DNA from: Trichaptum fuscoviolaceum
Lineage: Eukaryota > Basidiomycota > Agaricomycetes > Hymenochaetales > Trichaptaceae
Reading direction: 5' to 3'
Length of the DNA stretch: 64,000 nucleotides
Assembly (NCBI GenBank): GCA_910574455.1
Contig: CAJSYZ010000010.1
Coordinates: forward strand, 1,082,770-1,146,769
Shown here: positions 11,518 to 22,570 of the stretch, in pieces
Position numbering within the stretch: position 1 is the stretch's first letter
Layout: every line of letters starts with the position of its first letter
The notes under the pieces: model-generated
What the model saw: only the letters and a program-made list of their open reading frames with translations
Told to the model about the DNA's origin: nothing
Database searches by the model: none
Translations under genes and position numbers: made by a program

Positions 11518-12319
11518 ATGACCGGTTGTTATTCTCGGGACGTTCTAGGTCAGAGGGAACTGGACGGCTTGACTTATGCTATTGCCTTCTGGCAGACGAC
11601 GGAGGAGCTGGATCAAATGGGCTTTGCGACCAACCTTGATTCAAAGACAGACACGCAACTTGGTAGTAGTATTGTTTTCCCGACTCCGAGTCAGCAAGAG
11701 CCCGACGTGGACATCGCCGCTCGCCTTTTCCCAGACTGAGCCCCTTCCTCAACTCCCCCACCATGCGCACAAACTCTCTCATCTCATCCTCTTGCACTAC
11801 CTTGAGGCTTGTCATTTTCTTCAACCTTGGCGCTGTCTCCTTCACATATGACATCTTCCATGCGCTGCTCTCCTGCACTTTGTACTAAATTATGTCGTAA
11901 CAGATCTGGGCGGAATGGGAGACAGAGGTCTGCACGAGCATGGCACAGGAGTTCAAGGCTGGTGAGTTTATTCTCCTTCTCAATCCTTTTACTTCACGTT
12001 ATTTACATACCATTTGATACAGAATCCTAGCTCACACCGTTTACAGCGCACGCAAGATGGTGCAATTCTGGAACACCGCCAGACAGCACCACCACCATTG
12101 CCATCGCACTCCTGCTACTAGTAGTACCCAGCATCGACATGATGACTTCCCACGTGGGGTCTGACACTGGCATCACAGGCCCTCCGTCGTCCGCTACCAC
12201 CACTGACAGCCATGGTCAGGTTGGAAACCAGAGACTTCCGGAGACACTTTCATTGTTGTGGGGACTGGTAAGTAGCCCTAGTAGTTATCCGCTATTGCAA
12301 CAATAGCTCATGACCCGAT

Positions 12320-13430
12320 GAACACAACTACATGACTGGCTGATGCTATGGTTGTTGAAGCGCTTAGAATGCCAGCACGCTTACGAGTTCGAGACGACAG
12401 CGCGCACCATCTTGCCGGGCAAGTCTTCTTTTAGAGACAAGTCATTCGGAGATGAGGAGCTCAAAGGCTTCCAGTTTGCCTCACCAGACGACCATCAAAT
12501 TCATATCTATTTCGCTGATTCCATGGCTCATGGTGGGGATTTAAGAGATGCTCCTTGCCGACACAAGGGACTTCTTGCAATCAGAGAAGGTATGTACATG
12601 AAGTGCCACACATCGACTGAAAGTTTAACCTCTCTTTCTGAATCAGTGGTGCGCTGACCGTGGTAACCACTCTCGTCGCGACAATTTCCTCTATCGTGTC
12701 CCTGGCTTGGGCAGATCATCGTTGATCCATGCCCTTGCTGGCGCGCTCATGCTCGACATTCTCGCCATCTCACGTTCCGCTTTTTGGATGAACGATGTGA
12801 CGTTGTCGTCGCTTATGGGCCGTGTGCCTGCCCCGTGTATTGTCCTTCTCGAGGACCTTGACACTGCATTCACTCGCTCAACTTCGCGCGACGGGTCCTC
12901 AACCTGTGTTCCTGGTGGTAAGAAGAAGAGATCTTTGTTGTCCGACAACAAGGATAAGATGACGATGATGACGACAATGAAGAAATTGGCAAGAAGAAGA
13001 AAAGCAAGAAATATGACACTCTATCCGACGTGAACACGCTCTCTCTTTCTGGCCTTCTTAATGCACTTGATGGTGTCGCCGCTGCTGTTGGCCGCTTCCT
13101 CGTCCCGTCGCAGCGACGAACCATCTTGAGCGTTTCGACCCCGCGCTCTCGCACCCCGGTGGTATGGATGTTTGGATCGAGTTCAAAAGCGCAAGCCCTA
13201 GGCAGGCTCAAGCACTCTTCTGCGACTTCTTCCTGTACGCGGACGTCAAGAAGCCCGAGATCACCAAACGCGAAGGCGAGCTCGATGGGATCAGCCTCCC
13301 CACCCCACCCCATCCTCTGGATCGATTTCGGAAATTCCGGTGTCGGTATTTGCGTCCGATGCCTCGAGTACCGCAACCTTGAGCTCGAGCTCATTGATGA
13401 GAGGTGCGTCAAACAGTCTACCTGACGTTG
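12320..13430 (+). pseudogene. BCS1-like AAA ATPase, decayed
   Basis: Fragments match the mitochondrial BCS1-type AAA family that is expanded in mushrooms. In order: DWLMLWLLKR and EFETTART (BCS1 N-domain), IYFADSMAHGG, LLADTRDFLQSEK joined by an intron to WCADRG, then the ATPase core with RVPGLGRSSLIHALAG (Walker A), LSSLMGRVPAPCIVLLEDLD (Walker B), FTRSTSRD, NTLSLSGLLNALDGVAA, then ATNHLERFDPALSHPGGMDV. These blocks lie in different frames, needing shifts near 12545, 12955 and 13105. The invariant Walker A lysine is Arg (GRSS) and the Gly-rich loop is altered. An Asp/Glu/Lys-rich loop (12960-13010) sits between Walker B and sensor, as in family members. Exons upstream of 12320 were not resolved. 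Non-functional is the simplest reading. Confidence 0.8.
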
Positions 13431-14291
13431 GCAAAGCAGCTCACGACGCAAATTGCGAATTCATCAAACGGGAAAAAGTATTACTTCATCTTAGATATTG
13501 TTCAAGTAGTCATGTCCTATTCCTCGACAAACACCTCTGTGCCACCACCATTGCCGCCGAAACGGAGATCGCTCGGTTTCAATATGCAGAATAAGTCGAT
13601 TATCGGCCGACAGCGCAATCCCCCCAGCTCTAAGGACAAGAAACGCTCCTTCATTTAAACTACTTCTTCCATAGCGGATTGGGATGCATTGATCCCATTT
13701 CCCACATTGGCATGGTTCCGGTTTCGAGTTGTATCCAGGGATGACTGATTGTATGACGGCTTACTCGTGGCTTTGCCTTCTAGAGCTGATGGAACAGCTT
13801 CTTGTGCAGTGGGCTATGTCTTCCTGACTTCTTCGGAGTTAACCTGACTCACTTTCTTGTTTGTTTGTGCATAAAATGAAAAGAAGCCTCATAATCGAGT
13901 CATCTAGAAGAAATCCTTCTTATCTCCTGTCAGTTCAGCTTGAGGTTTATCCGAGCCATAGTATAATGCACTGATAGATTCCTCTCTTCTTTTCCCAGAA
14001 GAATAAGGCATCAGAAAAATGCGTGCAAGAGCTTTGTATAAATGTGAACTCGGAGTGGGTGTCGCCCCTCCCCGCCACCCACCCACCCATTCAACCCTTC
14101 GCCATGAACTTTTATCACATTCTGTTGGGGCTCCACATGCTCCTATTGATTGACCATGCTGTGCTTCGAGTACGCATCGCGCGAAGACTTCCTTGGACAC
14201 AAAGGAGGATATCTAGGATGCAAAAAATCGTGCTTACTTTCCATTTCCTCTCAAAATCACTGCACTGACTTTTTGCCAGCTTCACAAACAG
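13431..14291. other. Gap with no supported gene
   Basis: Short ORFs continue after the BCS1 relic to 13658 but match nothing I know. The stretch 13660-14290 shows no coding pattern I trust; an undetected 5' exon of the exonuclease gene may lie here, since a TTCACAAACAG acceptor-like sequence directly precedes ATG 14292. Confidence 0.3.
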
Positions 14292-15151
14292 ATGCAACAT
14301 CTCCTCGACTACCTGGGGGTTCCGCCAACGCCTCTTCTTCAACTTCGCAGTTATACACTCGGACCTCTTGTTCCTGAAGTATGTCTGACCACCGCGACGA
14401 TGGAGAATGCCGTAGACGTCATCTATGCTTCCTTGCCGGATGCCCCGGAACGACGCTTCGTTGCCCTCGACATTGAATGGGCGCGAGTAACTCACCAGAG
14501 CTATATCGCGTGGACCTCATCCAACTCGCGGTTCAGCAACATGTGTTCCTCCTCCGGACTCATCTACTTAATGCTCTTCCCCCAAGATTGGAACAATTAT
14601 TAGGTGATGAAACTGTATGGAAAGTGTCAGCAGGAATCGCTGGTACGACAATCCCATTTCTTCTCTCATTATGCGGCATAACTGAACTAATTGGCAGGTG
14701 ATGCGACTCGCATCAGGAATAAATTTGACATTCCCGTATCCTCCTGTGTCGATTTGACAGATTGGGCGCGCTTCGTTTACCCCGATTTCTGGCCAAGAAC
14801 GCCAACTTGGCTCCAGCTGCTTCTGAACCCCCGTCTCTGGTTCAAGTTTCCGCAACCGTTTATAAAGCTGGAGGAGATGGCGGGCAGGCTCCTGCAGACA
14901 AACATCGAAAAAGATGTCTTGGTCACGATGAGCAATTGGGCCGAAGTTGAGCTGTCGGCTGCTCAAGTCCATTGTAAGTTATCCTTTTCAAGTTGTCACT
15001 CAGGCTGACCATCTTCTCACTTGCATCTGCTCTATTAGATGCGGCAATCGACGCGCACAGCACGTTTGCTGTTGCTTCCGTCTTGAATCAAGATGCCTTG
15101 GCCTTACCGGATACAATAATCCATCACTTCCCAATGCTCGATATTGAGTAG
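14292..15151 (+). CDS. DEDDy 3'-5' exonuclease (RNase D/WRN-exo fold), one frameshift
   Basis: The predicted product is a 3'-5' exonuclease of the DnaQ-like, WRN/RNase D group. The motifs are all present: Exo I in FVALDIEW (Asp, Glu), Exo II in AGDATRIRNKFD (Asp) and Exo III in HYAAIDAH (Tyr, Asp). Two introns splice cleanly: 14643-14697 (GTACGA to GGCAG, joining IA to GDAT) and about 14975-15039 (GTAAGT to TTAG, joining VH to YAAIDA). The stop is 15151 after MLDIE. Between LDIEW (about 14478) and SPELYRVDLIQL the frame changes by one base with no possible intron, so one base is missing from gene or assembly. Because all catalytic residues survive, a sequencing error or very recent mutation is likely. 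The start at 14292 is the first ATG in frame, but upstream exons are possible. Confidence 0.7.
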
Positions 15152-15354
15152 GCTGAGGCCCGTTTGAATAGTGCTAACGGTGTTATCTTGTTGAGTAAAT
15201 TGTTGAGTGCATGCTCTTGTCTTCAAAAGTTGCCAGGAGCATCGTGATTGTATCTATTATTGAATTGCTTCTCGTTGAATGATCATTGTAGACTGAGGTT
15301 GTCAATGGTGTTTGCTGTCGCTTTCAAGATGTCATGAAGATGAAGGTAGCTTGA

Positions 15355-15790
15355 AATCTCAAAACAGAGGTTCAAGTTCACTTGAGTACAGTAGTGGTAG
15401 TAGTAGTAAATCTCACTTGAGTCTGACTTGCCACCTGATGTACAGCTTCCCTCCTTACGCACTGATTTTGTCCTGAAACGCCGTTTTAAGGCCATCAGGC
15501 AGCCAGGCAACACTTCAGGCAGGCATGACAACGCTTCAACCCATTTAAGGAAGCTCCAGGACGCGCCAGCCGCCGTTAGCAATCTCTGATGTATTACACT
15601 TGAGCACTGAAATCCTGACTTGCATTCTGATGCACTGAGAGACGGCTTGCATCCTGAAACACTCCTTATTTCAGTGAGATAAGGCAATCAGTGTATTTTC
15701 AGACGAAGTAGCGACCCTTCAGACAGGTGCCAGCCAAATCAGGACGCGTCAGGACGCGTCAGTCGCCGTAAGCAAAAGGAAGTTTCCCTG
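15355..15790. repeat. Upstream repeat cluster before TFIIE alpha gene
   Basis: This intergenic block has AGTAGTGGTAGTAGTAGTA (15390), CACTTGAGT pairs, and a second word family: CAGGACGCGCCAGCCGCCGT (15554) and CAGGACGCGTCAGTCGCCGT (about 15750), with GGACGCGTCA itself doubled in tandem. CTTCAGRCAGG also occurs twice. It lies 220-650 bp upstream of the TFIIE alpha start and may include promoter elements. Confidence 0.55.
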
Positions 15791-16005
15791 ATGAATGGTA
15801 CTTAAGTAACTGCATCCTCTTTTGGAGATTTAGGGTCTAACCTTCTTGAAGATCTGTAACCCACTTCCGTATCCCAAGTCACTTCATCTTCTACCACCAC
15901 CTTTACATCTCCGAAGAACCTTGTAGACAAACTTTCTGGTACGGAAAAGCGTCATTCAACTACAAGGACAAGAGCCTCGGTGCTCGCGGGTGCCTCACCA
16001 AGAGG

Positions 16006-17794
16006 ATGGCGACCAGTAAAGACCAAGAAACGCTTCGGTTACTCGTTCAGCATGTCGCTCGCGCTTTCTACGAGCCCAAGTTTGTGGTTATTCTGGATCA
16101 GCTAGTGCGGCACCCTGTGTGAGTATGCATAGGCTGCTTGAATCGGCGTCACTAAACGCTACGGGGTGAGTAGCTTGAAGGACGACGATCTTGCAGGTCG
16201 AATAGGTCTGCAAGCCAAAGAACTCAACAAGCTCATGGCTGTGCTTACGAATGACCGTCTTGTGCAAGTGTAAGTTATGGTGAGCTATCTTCTCAACTCG
16301 ACCTCTCTCTGACAAGCCTGACAGACACCGACAAAATGAGTTGAAAGACGGCGCACAGCGATCCATAGGGAAGCAGTACTACTATGTGGATTATCAGCAT
16401 TTTTGCAATGTTGTGAAATGGCGTGTGGCCGAGATGCACCGTCTCATCAACTCTACGATAAAAAACGTACGCAAACCTACATCTATGTCTTACTTGCTGC
16501 TGACGCTTCTGTAGGAGCTCGTCAATAAAGGCTACATTTGCCCTAATTGCAAGGCCACCTATTCACCCCTGGAGGCGGATCGAGTTATGAGCTTTGCGCT
16601 TGGCACCTTCGTCTGTGATCAATGTACGACCTCACCGGGTGCGCCTCACGAACTTGTACTTAACGAGGACGCCGAGTCTGTCAGAGGAAGTAAGGACAGG
16701 ATGGAGCGATTCAACAAGCAGACGCAGTTCATACGTGAAGGTTTACGGAAATCGGAGTCAATGACACTACCTGCGTTTGATATTGCGATTTGGGTGAAGA
16801 ACCACGTCAGCGATGCAGATAAACAAAAGCAGGGTCAAAATGGAAACGGCCTGAAAGTGGCTGGGTCTGACGGCAAACGGCAGGAAGAGAGCATCGGGAT
16901 TGTTTTGTCGGTGGATAAGGATGAGGCGACTCGGAGACAAGAGCGAGAAGCGGAGGCCGAGGCCAAGAGACAACAGAATGTACTCCCTTCGTGGCATTTG
17001 AAGAGCACCATTTCGAACGACCTTACAGCCTTGGGTGTCGCAGCTGCAACCCAGGCGAATGGTAGCGGTAACGACGCGATTCTTTCAAGCCTTGGTGATG
17101 GGTTGAGTAAAGTCAAGAAACCTTCCAAGGCCAATCAACCAGTGCCCACGTCGCCTCAGGATGTAAAGCCAACGATTGATCATAATGCAGACTGTGAGTA
17201 AAACACTTTGACTACCGACCCAGCCACTGACAAGCAGTAGTTTATGAGCAATACTACGCTAATTTGGAGGCCAATTCCCGGTCACAATCTGTTCTCCAAA
17301 CTCCAGTAACAGAGTCTTTAGGCAATGACTTCGATGATGGTGCAAAGAGTAACGGTCCTTATCTCGACTCGCTAAATCCGTCTGGGAAAAGATCTAGATC
17401 GCGCGAGGAGGACGACGAACGCTTTGCGAAGGCGCAACGGTCCAACGCAGGGACACCGGCTTTCTCTCGGTCACCTAGTGCTCTCATGAGTGCGGTTGAC
17501 AGTCCTTCGCCTTTCCCTGACTCCGGACTTGGGCGTTCTGACGGAGAAGTCAATGGTGGTGGCGAGCCTATGGACACTGACGTGTCGGCGCAACAGCAGC
17601 CAGCGGATGATCCTATGGTTCTCGGTAAGCTCTGCATATATTTACTCATGTTAATTCGAAGTACAATGACTCATGATGCTTCAGTTGGGGGACAACCTAT
17701 GCCATTCTCGCAAGTGACTCAAGAGATTGCTGATGAGAAGATGAGCGCTGAGGAGTACACTGCATGGTATGAGCTTCTCATGGCACAGGGTTAA
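16006..17794 (+). CDS. Transcription factor IIE alpha subunit
   Basis: This is the large subunit of TFIIE, which recruits and stimulates TFIIH at RNA polymerase II promoters. ATG 16006 begins MATSKDQETLRLLVQHVARAF, the winged-helix TFE/IIE domain. Introns at 16119-16173, 16270-16324 and 16467-16514 join exactly to give PVLKDDDLAGRIGLQAKELN and YYYVDYQHFCNVVKWRVAEM. The C4 zinc ribbon follows: CPNC (about 16550) and CDQC (about 16617). Two further introns lie near 17197-17239 and 17625-17684. The C-terminal half is acidic and Ser/Pro-rich with a long Arg/Glu helix, ending AWYELLMAQG. Length of about 480 residues and domain order fit fungal Tfa1. The gene looks intact; single-copy and essential in known fungi. 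Confidence 0.93.
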
Positions 17795-18261
17795 TGATGT
17801 GGCAATTCTATATATACTTTTTTTGTCTTCTGTTCAATACCTTAGCATAAACCAAGCAAATGTAACCATATACCACTGCAATCTATATACTACGTACAGG
17901 CTATGCTTTCTTGTTACTCCCAGTCATTGTGGTTTTTATCTTATCTCTATTAGTCAGCTTCACGATCGAGCACAAAAGTAAATCACAACACTTGAGCCCA
18001 CTCATCTCTTGCTTTTATTCTTCCGTGAACTTCACGTGTCATTTCAACGCTCATTCATCACCAAGTAGCTAAAGTGAAAAAGAAATTGAAAGATTCAGTG
18101 CTGGGTGCCGTAGGCTCGGAGGCTGCTGTCTAATTTGGTCAACCTCTGAGTTTCTATTATTGTTGGTGGAATTAAAAGCTATCCGAGCGGCGGCATTAGA
18201 CGTGACAACTCTCCTTCCGCCACAGTTCTCTTGACGAACGACTGTTAGTCGTACAGTGACA
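17795..18261. other. Intergenic gap upstream of LRR/F-box gene
   Basis: No gene was recognised. Contains the 3' region of TFIIE alpha and AT-rich sequence; a leftward ORF over 18069-18480 is antisense to the next gene's first exon and is not supported. Confidence 0.4.
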
Positions 18262-20132
18262 ATGACCATGGCAGCCTCCTCCAATAAGGATCGTAATCTT
18301 AGGAACGTGTACTTTCCACACGCGCCGAAAGTCCTCCTCAGTGGGGGCACTGGTATCGATATGACTGGCGAGGCCTGCCATGGAATCGAAGGTGCGTCTG
18401 TAGTTCATCGCTTTCTTCTTTTCCTTCTTTGAGCTCTTCGTAAGTGAGAACTTTATGCTCACCTCATGGAGGAAGATCAAATTTTGCTGACCTCGATACT
18501 TAGTCGAGCGTTCAAAAAAGAGGTCTTTTCGCCTTCCCCCGCTTCACTTGCTCTCTTCACACTATAAGACGATGTTCGTACTGATATTGTGCTCTCTTTC
18601 TTGTGCAGGCGCACAAAATATCATCAAGACAATCAAAAGTCGTAGGGCACTACAGAAGCTCTTTTTAGGCCAGAACAGCCTCGGCGACCTTGGGTGTGAG
18701 GAGCTGTTTCGTTTCCTGTGTTCAGAGCAGGGCCGTCGGCACAAGCTGGGTGAGATTAGCGTCAACTCCAATGGAATCGGCGATAGAGGATTGGAGGTTA
18801 TTTCGGAATACCTGACGGACAATCAACATCTGCGTGAACTGAAGCTGCAGAATGTAAGCTATCCCGATAGATTGGCCTGATTGCACGTTTGCTTATTATC
18901 TGTCTAGAATGCATTCCAGGTAAATTAGTCTTCAGCTTATTTTTGGCTGATGGGTACGCTAAGTTGGCCAGGCGAGAAATTTCGACTCATCATACCTCAC
19001 GCTTGACCGAGGCTATTTGAGGCCTGCGTCTTTCGACCTACCCCGCTTCGCCTTTTGCCCTGTGATTCTTCATACATCAAGATTAAATACTGACACCGTC
19101 GTATTATCTGCTTAGGGTGATCCCAATGTCGTCTTCAGATTCGCCTTGGCGGTCAATTCGTCTCGGCTGCAGGCACTTTACATCGAATCGAATCGCCAGC
19201 TGTCTGACGCATTCCTCTCTATTTTCCTTTCGGTGCTTGACTCTCCTTGTCTTCGCGAACTCCACATCTCCTCCATCGGCCTCACAGCTGCCTCGCAGCC
19301 TACCCTTGTGTCTTATCTTACTTCTCCGCGGTGTAGGGCCCTGGAGAAGCTGGTTTGCAACATGAATCCATTTGGGAGACGCTGTACACGGGAGATCATA
19401 CGCGCACTTCATATCGGAAATTACAATTTATGCGACATTTCGATGCTACCTGGAGATGGCAGGTCAACGACTCACTTTGATTTGGTCGATGATCGGGAGG
19501 ACGGCGAAGAAGGTGACTTAAACTTTGTCCAATACTTGGCTGTAGTACGAGAGGAGACACGGGCGATCATGGAAAGAAATAAATCGCTGAAGAGAAAAAC
19601 TAGTGAGGAAGCGATCGCGCTTCTTCCTTACGCACGAGCCCTGCTACTACACTCGATAGCTCATCAGTATCCCGACCCGATCGAGTCTTGGACTAATATT
19701 ACACCTTTGCCTCCTCTCCCCATGACGAATTACCACAGCGATCTTCCCAATGGGCCTCGTTTCCCATTTTCCACCCTACCACTTGAACTCCAACATCACA
19801 TCCTCTCATTCCTTGCCCCTCATCTTTCCCGTGCACAACTCATTTCTGTCTTTAAATTCGCGAGTTCCGTCGATACTCTTCCTCTTCTACATGCTAAGGC
19901 TCGCAACCAATCAGGATGCATTCCAGACCCAACAACATTGATGCCGTTTGCCCAGACTTCGGCGAAACGGAACTACTGCGCGAGCGGGAAATGTATGGGT
20001 GCGGGAGGTAGCGTGTTCTGCCACAGATTTGATGAACGCAATCGATGGTTGGAGCAGGTTGGATGCAATCGTTTCGAGCTGGAGCATAGAACGCCGGAGG
20101 ACATGAAAGAGCTTCTTCGGAATAAGGCTTAA
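18262..20132 (+). CDS. Leucine-rich-repeat plus F-box-like protein with a 12-nt microexon
   Basis: Probable substrate-adaptor type protein. Exon 1 (18262-18391) encodes MTMAASSNKDRNLRNVYFPH. A 218-nt intron (GTGCGT to TGCAG) leads to an RNase-inhibitor-like LRR region: LQKLFLGQNSLGDLGCEEL, LGEISVNSNGIGDRGLEV, LRELKLQN. The last repeat is completed by a microexon of 12 nt (18908-18919, AATGCATTCCAG) flanked by TCTAG and GTAAAT, giving LRELKLQNNAFQGDP in frame. The final exon (19116-20132) carries another LRR stretch (LQALYIESNRQLSD, LRELHISSIGLT), an acidic linker and an F-box-like helix set, LPLELQHHILSFLAPHLSRAQL, before a Cys-containing tail. LRRs placed before the F-box reverse the usual order. 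Specific substrate unknown. Confidence 0.75.
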
Positions 20133-20299
20133 TCTTTGAAACTTATATCATGATGTATTCTCGATGATATCCTAATGCTGTGTATCTGCTGTGTTGTACG
20201 TATGAAAACTGAAATTTAGTGTAAATTTATTTCTGTACGACGTTATGTATTGCATATTTGTTGTTGTTTGGTGTACTATCGAATGGACGCATTCGTTGA

Positions 20300-22420
20300 T
20301 CAACTGACAACTAACCACCATTCACTTCGTTGAACGGGCAATAATGACATCCTCCAGATCTGTTCACACTGATACATTGAAGCCTGCTCTTGATATCCTC
20401 CAGTTTTTTCTGCAGAACTCAGCAGGGCAATGGATCAACGATAACCCAGAAATTGTTTGGACAATTGATAGGCAGGTTCACTGCTCACAACCTAATTCAC
20501 CTCAACTAACAATACAGATCTCTAGCCCATTCATGAGAGAATTCGGAGGACCTTCAAACCTCTCTGGCACGCGGAGGCTGGAGATCGGGTACGAATATCT
20601 ACTGGCCGTTAATACGGGGATACTCGAGGCTATGTCTATCATTCAGACTGGCATACAACAGATAGGTCAGCAATTGGCTCAAGAAAAGATGAAACTTACC
20701 GTTCAACATCTTCCGGATGAAATTCTCATGCACATTTTTGAATTTGTGTTTGATGATGAAGATCGGTTCACTGCGATTCAACTGCAGGAGACCTTCCCTC
20801 TGGTGTGCAGGAGATGGCGCACTCTCGTCTATGCTATCCCACGTTTCTGGAATAAAATCTATTCCTTTCAATCCCCAAGATATGTTGACGCGTGTCTGGG
20901 CCGAAGTAAAGGCACTGGTCTCGACTTGTATATGGAAACCACCAAACTAGACTCAGAAACTGGAAAAGATATGTTCACCGAGGCCGCGAGATTTTGTGCA
21001 CAATTGCTTCCACACTCGCAGCGCTGGGAATCATTTTCCCTGGTCGCTGATGCTTCCAGGTCTACCGCATTGACGCTCTTCAACTCCATACGAGTGCATA
21101 GCGGATCTCTACAGCTTCCAAATCTTCATTCCATGCAAATCACATGGACGAGCATGGATGTAACCTCAGACGAACTTGAGTTACTGAATAACGAAGACTT
21201 GCATTTCTATTCCTCGTGGGGCATGCCACAGCTCTCGAAACTCGTAGTGGACAACTTCATACCTCGCTTATGTATTGGACATACGCTAACTTCATGCGAG
21301 CTTTACTTCGCCTCACTTCGCCGAACGAACGTGCTATTATTGTTGGATTTTTTACGAAGTTTGATTCGAGTTCAAGAGCTCAAACTGAGCTTTCGATACA
21401 TAGATGGAATTCCTTGGCCGGACTTCGATGTAACAGCCTCCCTGCCGAGCCTTCAAAAGTTGTCCCTGGTGTTCAAAGAACAGTCACCAGAGTTTGCTTC
21501 CGAACTCGTACCCTCGTTGGATATACCGAATGTGACAGACATAGATATCACAGCTACCTTGGAACACTGGAGCGAATTGCATGAATTGCTTTCGTGTTTC
21601 GAAGAGGAAGAGGCCTATGATTCTGTGAAGAGATTCTCTATTCGCGTCGAGCGTAGCTCTACCGTATTCGATCAGCATATCAACATGGTCTTTGATATCT
21701 TCCCAAACCTGGAGCATCTCGAAATAGGTGCACACGACGCAATCAGTGATTTGCATTCATCCTTCAATTGCCCCAGCCTGAAGTCACTACGCTTCATCCA
21801 GTGCGATGCATTCAATGGGAATATCGCGAAGGCTATTATAGATCAAGTGGAACATGATGGACGACTGGAGGAGTTCGAAAAGCTGGAGGTAATATGTTGC
21901 CCAACTTTCAACTCACAAAGGTATTTCTTAGTGAATAAGCTACCTAAGGAAAAGGTCGATTGGAAACGAATATTATAACGTAGTCACGGTGGTGAGTATC
22001 GTCACGGTCCTCATGTAACCACGAAATTAGCTCACTTTCTCAATACATTGTTTCCCAGCGGTTCTTATTCCCTTTGTGCGGTCTCCCCGATAAAGAATTG
22101 GTGAGTTCATGAGCTCGTACCTGGATATCCATACTAATAATGCAAATTAAGGAATGCAATATTCATCCTTAAGGTTCGTTACTCCCCCGAGCAATAATTG
22201 TAAAGCAATCTTTATTCGATGAGGTACCGGTTCATAATTTCTCGCTTATAAGGCCTGAATCTTGGACTCTGAGATATATGTATGAAAGATGAATTTAAGG
22301 CTTTTCAGGACTACATGAAATCAACTGGTTGCCGCCAACGAAAGAGGGTCTGCGAACGCACTATACGGGAAAGATCAGCCACCATTCAAGTGCTATACGT
22401 ATCAATCACTGAAATTTAGT
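20300..22420 (+). repeat. Tandem segmental duplication, unit 1
   Basis: This unit contains F-box copy 1, conserved 3' sequence with GTGAGTATCG and TCCATACTAAT blocks (about 21990 and 22125), and at about 22263-22395 a decayed copy of sequence otherwise found at about 25020-25160 (shared GGTTGCCGYCAA, GGTCTGCG, CGGAAAGATCAGCC). The duplication therefore once covered the F-box gene and at least the 3' end of the gene now at 25101-25891. Confidence 0.75.
20344..21978 (+). CDS. F-box protein, copy 1 of a tandem pair
   Basis: The F-box lies at HLPDEILMHIFEFVFDD followed by FPLVCRRWRTLVYAIPRFWN (about residues 118-170), the usual agaricomycete F-box-like layout, so the product is predicted to bind Skp1 in an SCF ubiquitin ligase. 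The rest is a long Leu-rich region with LRR-like periodicity (LHSMQITW, LSKLVVDNF, VQELKLSFRYID, LQKLSLVF). ATG 20344 aligns with the start of copy 2. Reading straight through gives 544 aa, but comparison with copy 2 suggests a 54-nt GC-AG intron at 20472-20525, which keeps frame and would give 526 aa. The C-terminus runs about 14 residues past the point where copy 2 stops. Confidence 0.85.
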   Translation: MTSSRSVHTDTLKPALDILQFFLQNSAGQWINDNPEIVWTIDRQVHCSQPNSPQLTIQISSPFMREFGGPSNLSGTRRLEIGYEYLLAVNTGILEAMSIIQTGIQQIGQQLAQEKMKLTVQHLPDEILMHIFEFVFDDEDRFTAIQLQETFPLVCRRWRTLVYAIPRFWNKIYSFQSPRYVDACLGRSKGTGLDLYMETTKLDSETGKDMFTEAARFCAQLLPHSQRWESFSLVADASRSTALTLFNSIRVHSGSLQLPNLHSMQITWTSMDVTSDELELLNNEDLHFYSSWGMPQLSKLVVDNFIPRLCIGHTLTSCELYFASLRRTNVLLLLDFLRSLIRVQELKLSFRYIDGIPWPDFDVTASLPSLQKLSLVFKEQSPEFASELVPSLDIPNVTDIDITATLEHWSELHELLSCFEEEEAYDSVKRFSIRVERSSTVFDQHINMVFDIFPNLEHLEIGAHDAISDLHSSFNCPSLKSLRFIQCDAFNGNIAKAIIDQVEHDGRLEEFEKLEVICCPTFNSQRYFLVNKLPKEKVDWKRIL

Positions 22421-22570
22421 GTTTATTTTATGCCTGCTAGTGTAGCACGGTCACGGTATAGTACGGATAATTCATTGCTTATTTGTTGTTATTTGGCACA
22501 CTACTCAGAGTACTATCTGGGCGTTCGAAAATTTTGACTATCCTCCATTCACTTCGACGATCGAGCAATA

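Noticed and set aside
11579..11878. Leftward 99-codon ORF near 11.7 kb
   Set aside because: Charged composition is suggestive, but the start, splice context and homology are missing.
14115..14495. Leftward 126-codon ORF
   Set aside because: Antisense to the exonuclease gene, whose catalytic motifs are on the plus strand.
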